A DNA stretch of 52,653 nucleotides. Origin: Clostridiaceae bacterium. GTDB lineage: Bacteria > Bacillota > Clostridia > DSM-8532. Location: the NCBI GenBank assembly GCA_012520615.1, contig JAAYNX010000222.1:1-52653 (forward strand), read 5' to 3'. Positions 9,119-16,378 of the stretch are shown here, piece after piece. The position numbers and the translations under genes are program-made. Every line of letters begins with the position of its first letter. Position 1 is the stretch's first letter. Below the pieces are notes generated by a model. It searched no databases. It had not been told where the DNA came from and worked only from the letters and a program-made list of their open reading frames with translations.

Positions 9119-9595
9119 ATGAGTAAAGTAAAAAAAATAGGGTTAAAAATTAACACAAAAGCATTATTAGTGATATCGCTTTTAGTTGTGCTTCTTGGCT
9201 GTTTCGAAATGTCTACAGACGTATATGCAGCAGGAGAAAATTTTGATCTCGGTAAATCTTGGACTATGAGGCTTGATGGACCTGAAATGGGGTCTAAGCC
9301 ATACTATCATATACACTTTTATTATAAAGGTGCACAAAAATATTGTTTGCGACTAGACACTTTGCAACCTTGTGATGGATATAAGAGTAATCCAGTACCA
9401 AATTGGGCGATGAAAAAGGCTAAAGGTTACGTGGGGAACAAATGGGGAAGTGCTATTTCTTCTTCCACTATTAGTTGGGGAAAAGCATTGCTTGTGGTTG
9501 GATGCGTTCTATTAATAGTTATTGCAACCATTTGTCCATTTGATGGACCAGCAGGTGATGCAGTAGCATGGGGGCTCTTGCTAGGAGTTGTATAA
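9119..9595 (+). CDS. Small secreted/membrane-associated Cys-containing protein, possible bacteriocin or toxin-like precursor
   Basis: 158 aa; N-terminal signal (KALLVISLLVVLLGCFEMSTDVYAA), compact middle domain (YYHIHFYYKGAQKYCLRLDTLQPCDGYK), hydrophobic C-terminus. RBS GGGAGGAA. Stop overlaps the next start (TAATG). Confidence 0.8.
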   Translation: MSKVKKIGLKINTKALLVISLLVVLLGCFEMSTDVYAAGENFDLGKSWTMRLDGPEMGSKPYYHIHFYYKGAQKYCLRLDTLQPCDGYKSNPVPNWAMKKAKGYVGNKWGSAISSSTISWGKALLVVGCVLLIVIATICPFDGPAGDAVAWGLLLGVV

Positions 9596-10257
9596 TGAGA
9601 TTGGAGGATATAGTTAAGGGAAATATAATCAATAGTCAAATTTCTTTTGACATTTATGAAAAAAACATAGCTATAATTGGGAAAAATGGTAAAGGAAAAA
9701 CAACTTTGTTACGTATATTATCTGGCAACGTCTTACCGGATAAAGGAAGCGTAATATTAGATGAGAAAATATTCTCATTTCCGTTAGAATGGTCTCAAGT
9801 TACAAAATATCAACGTTCTATTAGGAATAAAACCTTGTATTTTGAAAATCAGAATTACTTATATTCTAATTTCACCTGTATGCAAAATGTTAAATATTGT
9901 ATGGCAGATGGGAGTTTTAATAAAGAACTCTTTTGGGAGACATTGGAGGAATTTGAATTTGATAAAAGATTTTTAGAAAAAAAAGTAGAAGAATTATCAC
10001 TTGGGACAAAACAAAAAATCTCTCTGTCATTAGCATTTTCATCTAAAAGGCCAATCATTCTTTTAGATGAACCAACATTAGGACTTGATATAGACTCAAA
10101 AAATGTATTTCTGGAATTTGTAAAAAGTAATAAAAATAAGAGAAAAATTGTAATATCATCAAACGACAATTCTGTTTTAGATGGGTTTAATACATTTTTG
10201 TTATGTGAAGACGGAGAGGTGAGAGAGAGTCATGTTAATCCGTATGGTAAAAGCTGA
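9595..10257 (+). CDS. ABC transporter ATP-binding protein
   Basis: Walker A GKNGKGKTT, signature-like LSLGTKQKISLS, Walker B IILLDEPTLGLD. Start at 9595 overlaps the upstream stop. Confidence 0.93.
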   Translation: MRLEDIVKGNIINSQISFDIYEKNIAIIGKNGKGKTTLLRILSGNVLPDKGSVILDEKIFSFPLEWSQVTKYQRSIRNKTLYFENQNYLYSNFTCMQNVKYCMADGSFNKELFWETLEEFEFDKRFLEKKVEELSLGTKQKISLSLAFSSKRPIILLDEPTLGLDIDSKNVFLEFVKSNKNKRKIVISSNDNSVLDGFNTFLLCEDGEVRESHVNPYGKS

Positions 10258-11020
10258 ACTTAAATATATTTACTATGAAATGATTTCAGTTAGTAGGACA
10301 AACATTATATTTATAGGCTTATTTTTATCTTTGTTTGCATATTGCTCTTTTAACGGGAAATCACTAGCACAATATACAAGTGCAGAAAGTTATTTTATTA
10401 TACAGAGTACATCAATTTATATTTTGTTGCGAATGGTTTTATCAGGAATATCTTTGCCGAATAATGTGTTTGATGCAGAATTAAGAAGTGGCCGCTGTTT
10501 TGGGAATAATGGAATCGTTGATGCGAAAATGACAACTAAATATTCAATAAGAATTTTAATAAAAGCATTTTTTGCAAGTATACTAAATATAGTGACTATG
10601 TTTTTTATTATGTATTCACTTAATCTTGTAGTTGAAATAAAAAATTATATTCTTATAACGATATTAATTATGATAGGAACATTATATCTATTATCAATAG
10701 GATTTATAATTAATACTATTATGCGTGCCTTTTATCTTAAAAGAGAATTAATAATAGCCTTTGAAATTTTGTTTCTAATATTGTATTTTCTTATGAATGA
10801 AGATAGTCATCTTTTTCCCATAACTATTTTAATGACTCAGTTGTCTGGGGTACTTAGCAACGATATATTATATTCAAAATTTCTTTTAAATGAGATTATT
10901 GGATATGCCCTATTATGGATTGCAATGATTTTCTTTAGTATTATTATAGTTTATTTATCAAATTGCGTAACATCAATATTGTTAACAAGGGATTCGTATG
11001 GGAGGAAAAATGAAAAATAA
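10232..11020 (+). CDS. ABC transporter permease-like integral membrane protein
   Basis: 262 aa with about 6 predicted hydrophobic segments; overlaps the end of the ATPase gene. Confidence 0.8.
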   Translation: MLIRMVKAELKYIYYEMISVSRTNIIFIGLFLSLFAYCSFNGKSLAQYTSAESYFIIQSTSIYILLRMVLSGISLPNNVFDAELRSGRCFGNNGIVDAKMTTKYSIRILIKAFFASILNIVTMFFIMYSLNLVVEIKNYILITILIMIGTLYLLSIGFIINTIMRAFYLKRELIIAFEILFLILYFLMNEDSHLFPITILMTQLSGVLSNDILYSKFLLNEIIGYALLWIAMIFFSIIIVYLSNCVTSILLTRDSYGRKNEK

Positions 11021-11453
11021 AATTTTAGTCGGACTAATTCTGATATTAATTATTTTTAATGTTTGTATAATTAAAAAGTCTATGAAAAAAGATATTAAAC
11101 TACTGTATAATGAAAATGAATTATCTGAATTGTTACAAGGTATATATCCTGCCAATATATTGGTGGATTTAAGGGAAAGAGAGGATTATGAGGAGGGGCA
11201 TATAGATGGATTTCTTAATATACCATCTAATGATGGAATTGAGTTATTAGAATATCTAAAAAATAACGAACTTGAAAGAAAATCAATTTATGTAATGTGT
11301 TATTCAGGAAGAAGAGCTGCTGCAGCCTTTGAATTGCTGCAAAAAAATGGATACCCGTATATAACGTATATTACATTTGGCTATGAGGATTACGTAAATA
11401 GTCAAGATGGATTTATACCCAAAACGGGCCAATGCGATTGCTTAGCTGATTAG
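10998..11453 (+). CDS. Membrane-anchored rhodanese-domain protein
   Basis: N-terminal TM (ILVGLILILIIFNVCII), rhodanese motifs LVDLREREDYEEGHIDGFLNIP and active-site loop CYSGRRA; C-terminal CDC. Alternative start at 11010. Confidence 0.9.
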   Translation: MGGKMKNKILVGLILILIIFNVCIIKKSMKKDIKLLYNENELSELLQGIYPANILVDLREREDYEEGHIDGFLNIPSNDGIELLEYLKNNELERKSIYVMCYSGRRAAAAFELLQKNGYPYITYITFGYEDYVNSQDGFIPKTGQCDCLAD

Positions 11454-11466
11454 GGAGGAGAAAATT

Positions 11467-11793
11467 ATGGAACATGAATTTTATTGCAGAGTAAGAAGAT
11501 ATTTCAGAGATAACGATTATGAAATGTGGAGTGTAGAATTTGATTATGGAGAAGGGTATCTAGCCGAAGATAAAATAGTGTTAAACTGGAACCATAACAA
11601 GCCTAATGTCCTCTGGCTTATTAAATTGGAAGGCAGGCTGAAATCAGAAGAATATGAGAGTATTGTTTTAGGGTTGTTTGAAGATGTTTCAGGAGGAGAA
11701 GGAACGTTTATTTTAAAGCGTAAACTTGATACAAATGTTGAAGAGTATGATGTGAACAACTTAATTGATGAGTATACAAAGGTTTTTGGCTGA
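11467..11793 (+). CDS. Small soluble hypothetical protein, possible immunity or accessory protein
   Basis: 108-aa ORF 13 nt after the rhodanese stop with RBS GGGAGGAGAAA; acidic, no signal peptide. Confidence 0.75.
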   Translation: MEHEFYCRVRRYFRDNDYEMWSVEFDYGEGYLAEDKIVLNWNHNKPNVLWLIKLEGRLKSEEYESIVLGLFEDVSGGEGTFILKRKLDTNVEEYDVNNLIDEYTKVFG

Positions 11794-11894
11794 TAATATT
11801 TGGAAATACCCATATCCATAATAATCGAGGTTAAGATGGTGGAAACATATCATCAGGCACAAAGAGGCCAATTTGGGATCATGCTGTCATCTAG

Positions 11895-11950
11895 AGCTTC
11901 GTTGAAGCCCTACCTCTACCCGCACCTAAGAGGTATGGAAATCTTTTTTT
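11895..11950 (+). repeat. IS200/IS605 right-end-like hairpin remnant (copy 2)
   Basis: GAGCTTCGTTGAAGCCCTACCTCTACCCGCACCTAAGAGGTATGGAAATCTTTTTTT: GTTGAAGCC followed by a CCTACCTCT/AGAGGTATGG hairpin, the layout typical of tnpB-associated right ends. Confidence 0.45.
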
Positions 11951-12127
11951 CCTTATAATTTTTGGAAACAAATAATTGTTATCTATACTTTTAAATTCTA
12001 TTCTTTTATAATACAATAATGAGAACCTTAGCGATTAATGCAATCCGAATTGCTTAACGATAATAAGGAAGCCTTCCGATTACGATAAAAATATTAACAT
12101 TAGACAACATGAAAGTGAGTGCAGATT

Positions 12128-13144
12128 ATGAATGCTAGTTCCTGCAAAATACCTGACAATTACAAAACTTCTTTGAACCTTAAGGATACTGAAATTGCTA
12201 TTAAAAAAATTAAAGATTTTTTTGAGGATGCTCTAGCTGAAGAGTTAAATCTTATCCGTGTTTCGGCTCCACTTTTTGTACGCCACGAATCAGGTTTAAA
12301 TGACAATCTTAACGGTGTCGAAAGACCGGTTTCCTTTGACACAATGCATATTGACGGTTCCATAGTGGAGATTGTGCAATCCCTTGCCAAATGGAAAAGG
12401 ATGGCGCTTGGTCGTTATGGTTTCTCTCTTGGTGAGGGCCTTTATACCGACATGAATGCAATACGCCGTGATGAAGAACCGGATAATCTTCATTCTATTT
12501 ATGTCGATCAGTGGGACTGGGAGCTAATTATTAGCAAGGAAGATCGCAATATAAATACTCTAAAGAATATTGTGGAGAGGATATATAAGATTTTTAAGCG
12601 TACCGAAGACTATATAGTAGGCGAATATCCCTCTTTACCCCGGTATTTATCCGATAAAATCACTTTTATTACGACCCAGGAGTTGGAGGATCTTTATCCG
12701 GATTATACCCCAAAGGAACGTGAATATGCGTTTACGAAGGCGCACGGATCAACTTGCCTAATGCAGATAGGCGATAAGCTTAAATCCGGAAAACCCCACG
12801 ACGGCCGAGCTCCTGACTATGATGATTGGAGCCTGAACTGTGATATTATTTTTTATTACCCGGTGTTAGATACTGCCTTTGAGGTTTCGTCCATGGGCAT
12901 TCGTGTAGATGAAGATTCCTTACGCGCTCAGCTAAAAAAATCCGGCTGTGAAGAAAGAAGCAAATTCCCATTTCACAGTGATATACTAAATAAGAAATTA
13001 CCTTATACCATAGGTGGAGGGCTTGGGCAATCCCGTATTTGCATGTTTCTTCTGGGAAAGGCACATGTAGGTGAAGTTCAATCTTCCATCTGGCCCGAGG
13101 AAACTCATAAATGCTGCAATGAGAACGGTATAATTTTGCTGTGA
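12128..13144 (+). CDS. asnA: Aspartate--ammonia ligase (asparagine synthetase A)
   Basis: LIRVSAPLFVRHESGLNDNLNGVERPVSFD, VDQWDWELII, TKAHGSTCLMQIG, LPYTIGGGLGQSRICMFLL are AsnA hallmarks. Confidence 0.96.
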   Translation: MNASSCKIPDNYKTSLNLKDTEIAIKKIKDFFEDALAEELNLIRVSAPLFVRHESGLNDNLNGVERPVSFDTMHIDGSIVEIVQSLAKWKRMALGRYGFSLGEGLYTDMNAIRRDEEPDNLHSIYVDQWDWELIISKEDRNINTLKNIVERIYKIFKRTEDYIVGEYPSLPRYLSDKITFITTQELEDLYPDYTPKEREYAFTKAHGSTCLMQIGDKLKSGKPHDGRAPDYDDWSLNCDIIFYYPVLDTAFEVSSMGIRVDEDSLRAQLKKSGCEERSKFPFHSDILNKKLPYTIGGGLGQSRICMFLLGKAHVGEVQSSIWPEETHKCCNENGIILL

Positions 13145-13300
13145 AGATGCCGAAATTAGATTTTGACAAATGTAGTCCCTTGCCAATATAGGACATATTT
13201 ACTATTGTGCAAAATATATTAATCTGATACTTTATAAAAGAATTCTATTATTTTTACATATTAGCAAATATTGTGTGATTGATAATCTTTTTTGTGAATC

Positions 13301-13329
13301 TTGACAAAAGTCGATAAAAATTTTAGAAT
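13301..13329 (+). promoter_or_regulatory. SigA-type promoter of AbrB-family gene
   Basis: TTGACA (13301-13306), 17-nt spacer, TAGAAT (13324-13329). Confidence 0.7.
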
Positions 13330-13361
13330 TCTCTTATAGATATTATTTGGGGGTATTGATA

Positions 13362-13601
13362 ATGAAAGCAACAGGAATGATAAGAAGTCTTGATCAGTTA
13401 GGCAGAATTGTAATACCGATTGAGCTAAGAAGAGTTCTAAACATAGAAATTGGGGATGGTTTAGAATTCTATTCCGACGAAAATGCCATAGTACTAAAAA
13501 AATATGAACCTGCTTGTGTTTTTTGCGACAATGCAAAAGATATGAAGGTTTATAGAGGCAAGAACGTTTGTAGCGAATGTTACGCTGAATTAAAAAAGTA
13601 G
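13362..13601 (+). CDS. AbrB/SpoVT-type transcriptional regulator with C-terminal zinc-ribbon-like tail
   Basis: MKATGMIRSLDQLGRIVIPIELRRVLNIEIGDGLEFY (AbrB swapped-hairpin) followed by CVFC-x17-CSEC. Confidence 0.9.
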   Translation: MKATGMIRSLDQLGRIVIPIELRRVLNIEIGDGLEFYSDENAIVLKKYEPACVFCDNAKDMKVYRGKNVCSECYAELKK

Positions 13602-13626
13602 ACAAAACGTTTGCTTTTTACAGAAA

Positions 13627-13654
13627 AAGGCTGTCTTAGAGGCGGTCTTTTTTT
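13627..13654 (+). terminator. Rho-independent terminator
   Basis: AAGGCTGTCT-TAG-AGGCGGTCTT hairpin (with G-U pairs) followed by a T run. Confidence 0.85.
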
Positions 13655-13663
13655 TATTTATAT

Positions 13664-14431
13664 TTAAAATTCTGTTTTAGAAAGGCCAATAAAAAACTCT
13701 CCTAAGATGATATCATCGGCTGAGGTAAGCTTGATGTTTCTACTGCTTCCTTCAAACATAGTAACCGGAAACCCTGCTAACTCTGCCAAACTTGCGTCAT
13801 CAGTGCCCAAGATATCTTTTTCCATTGCATTTTTATATGCCTTCATTATTATGCTTCTTTTAAAGGATTGAGGCGTTTGAGCATGCCACATTAAACTTCT
13901 TTCCGGAGTTGACTGAACTGTTCTTTTACTATCCACAATCTTTATTGTATCTTTCGCAGGTATACCTGCACATGCCGCACCTTGTTCCTTAGCAGTTTTT
14001 ATACTGCTTTCAATGATGTTCCGGTCAACGAAAGGCCTTGCTCCATCGTGGATAAGTACAATCTCTACAGTTTCCGGAAGCGCTTTAAGCCCGTTGTATA
14101 CCGATTCTTGGCGGCTATCTCCCCCGTTTGCCATGATAAGGTCAATCTTATTGATATAGGGTTGGCAGATACGCGCCATAGCTTCTTTCTCATCAGGATT
14201 TATTACTAGAATCATAGTATCAATTAGTTGTGAATAAACAAATTTCCTGATAGTCCACTCAATAACCGGTCTTCCCCTTAAATCTGCAAAAACTTTATTG
14301 TAGCCAAGCCCCATACGGCTTCCTTTTCCTGCTGCTACAATAATGGCGCCTACGGCGCCTTCATTCTTTTTCCCATGCTTTGTTCCAGTTATATTATCAA
14401 CCTCAGGCATAAACTCACCTTCTAATTTCAA
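13664..14431 (-). CDS. ispD: 2-C-methyl-D-erythritol 4-phosphate cytidylyltransferase
   Basis: AIIVAAGKGSRMGLGYNKVF, VLIHDGARPFVD, LMWHAQTPQSFK motifs. Confidence 0.94.
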   Translation of the reverse strand: MKLEGEFMPEVDNITGTKHGKKNEGAVGAIIVAAGKGSRMGLGYNKVFADLRGRPVIEWTIRKFVYSQLIDTMILVINPDEKEAMARICQPYINKIDLIMANGGDSRQESVYNGLKALPETVEIVLIHDGARPFVDRNIIESSIKTAKEQGAACAGIPAKDTIKIVDSKRTVQSTPERSLMWHAQTPQSFKRSIIMKAYKNAMEKDILGTDDASLAELAGFPVTMFEGSSRNIKLTSADDIILGEFFIGLSKTEF

Positions 14432-14441
14432 TTAAACGCTT

Positions 14442-15524
14442 TTAGTTCACCAAAGAAAGATGAACGTTTTTAAATTTACCAAAAACCATACGTCCGGCAG
14501 AGGTTTGAAGAACGCTAACCACAGTTACATCAACAAGCTGCCCTTTAAACTTATAGGCCTGCTCAACCACAACCATTGTTCCATCTTCCAAATAGCCCAC
14601 ACCCTGACCGCTCTCTTTACCTTCTTTAACTATACGAATGGTCATTTCTTCTCCAGATACGGCTACCGGCTTCATGGAATTGGCTAAATCATTAATATTA
14701 AGCACTTCAATATTTCTGATAGCCGCAACTTTTCCTAGATTATAGTCATTTGTTATAACTTTTGCTCCTATTTCCTTCGCCCGTGCTAAAAGCTGTTCAT
14801 CCACCTCTATTTGTGAGTCTCCCGTTGATTTATCAATGGTGATAGGAAACTTAGCATCACTTTTTAACATATTCAAAACATCAAGACCTCGGCGCCCTTT
14901 AGCCCTAACTATATCATCTGCCGAATCGGCCAAATGGCGAAGTTCCTCAAGAACAAATCCCGGAATTACAAGTTCACCTTCTAAGAAGCCTGTCCTGCTC
15001 AAATCCAGAATTCGTCCGTCAATAATGGCGCTGGTATCTAACAGCTTAACGCTGCTTGATAATCCTCTCTTTTTGCTCAAGGCTCCTTCAAATATGTTTT
15101 CGTTCTTTTTTATAACTGTAAAGTAAATGCCGCAAATACCAAATAAAATATTTATTATTATTGATAATGGCACTCCCACTAATGCGATTTTTACAAGAGG
15201 AATAGAAATAAGATTAGCAATTATAAGCCCTGCAATAAGCCCACCGGCTCCTATCATGAGCTCATACAGGGTAATTTTTTGCAACGAATCTTCAATTTTA
15301 TCAACAAAACCTGAGGCTAAAAGAATAATTCTGCCTCCGAGAAAAAACATCGCTACACCTAGAGTAATGGCGGCAACAACAACTAACCCAATTCCATAAA
15401 ACGTACTTAGGTATTGTTCCTTGCCGTTTTCAATCATTAACAGACGTACAAGTGATATCCCAGTCAGCGCGCCGGTAAGCCCAAATGCGGACTTTAAGAT
15501 CTTCTCTAGCATATAAACTCCCAT
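14442..15524 (-). CDS. PIN/TRAM domain membrane protein (YacL-like)
   Basis: N-terminal TM segments; LLDTSAIIDGRILDLSRTGFLEGELVIPGFVLEELRHLADSAD (PIN) and a C-terminal TRAM-like region. Confidence 0.93.
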   Translation of the reverse strand: MGVYMLEKILKSAFGLTGALTGISLVRLLMIENGKEQYLSTFYGIGLVVVAAITLGVAMFFLGGRIILLASGFVDKIEDSLQKITLYELMIGAGGLIAGLIIANLISIPLVKIALVGVPLSIIINILFGICGIYFTVIKKNENIFEGALSKKRGLSSSVKLLDTSAIIDGRILDLSRTGFLEGELVIPGFVLEELRHLADSADDIVRAKGRRGLDVLNMLKSDAKFPITIDKSTGDSQIEVDEQLLARAKEIGAKVITNDYNLGKVAAIRNIEVLNINDLANSMKPVAVSGEEMTIRIVKEGKESGQGVGYLEDGTMVVVEQAYKFKGQLVDVTVVSVLQTSAGRMVFGKFKNVHLSLVN

Positions 15525-15537
15525 TGAATGAAATAAA

Positions 15538-16044
15538 TCAAGTCGATATTCGCGTATTAATTATATTTTCTACATCCATAGGGTTCATGTTTTTAGCCAA
15601 AACTAATTCACTAATCAAAATCTGTTTGGCACTGTTAAGCATTTTGCGTTCTCCTGTGGATAAACCTCTGTGTCTTTCTCTTATGACGAGGCTCTTAACC
15701 ACATCAGCAACTTCAAAAACATCGCCGCTTTTTATTTTAATCATATTTTCACGATATCTTTTATTCCAATTTGATGTTTGCTCATCACATCTGGTCTCCA
15801 AAGAATTAAAGACTTTATCGGCTTCATTCCTGTTAATTATATCTCTGATACCAATACAATCCACATTGTTGATAGGAATCATAACTTTCATGTCCCCGAC
15901 GGGCATTTTCATTACATAGTAACTTTTCAGTTCACCAAGAATTTCTCTTTCTTCAATTGATTCGATTATTCCTGCACCATGCATAGGATAAACAATTTTA
16001 TCCCCGATACTGAACATAATTTTTCGCTCCTTTTTCGTATACAT
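15538..16044 (-). CDS. CarD-like/CdnL transcriptional regulator
   Basis: MFSIGDKIVYPMHGAGIIESIEEREILGELKSYYVMKMP; carD-yacL-ispD order. Probable start at internal ATG about 16017. Confidence 0.92.
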   Translation of the reverse strand: MYTKKERKIMFSIGDKIVYPMHGAGIIESIEEREILGELKSYYVMKMPVGDMKVMIPINNVDCIGIRDIINRNEADKVFNSLETRCDEQTSNWNKRYRENMIKIKSGDVFEVADVVKSLVIRERHRGLSTGERKMLNSAKQILISELVLAKNMNPMDVENIINTRIST

Positions 16045-16378
16045 AATCTCATTTGCTTAATTTTTGCTTAATTTTGTATCACATACGGGTTACTAATAAG
16101 CCAAATGTATGTATGGAGCCGTACTTACATGTCATTTTTTAAAGGAGATTATATATACTCGCTTAGCATCCAGTATACACCAACGAGAAGCAAAAGTCAA
16201 AGAAGCGCGGTTGAAAGCCTTTGTTTATAACGATTTTGCCCGTTACCCAAATCGAAGATTTCGAACGGGTCCCGTGTCGTTGAAACTCGAGGCGGATTTT
16301 ATACTTACATAGTCATTTATTCCCGCTTGGAAGTGTTTTTAACCTTTAAAAATCGTATTTGAAGCATATTATAATATT

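Noticed and set aside
11960-12118. T-box leader for asnA
   Set aside because: Searched by eye for AGGGTGGNACCGCG and a specifier stem; the T-box sequence is absent.
12846-13196. 116-aa ORF antisense to asnA
   Set aside because: Entirely overlaps a confidently identified CDS on the other strand; composition is a shadow of asnA codons.
13261-13605. 114-aa minus-strand ORF overlapping the AbrB-family gene
   Set aside because: Covers the AbrB promoter and CDS; no recognisable domain.
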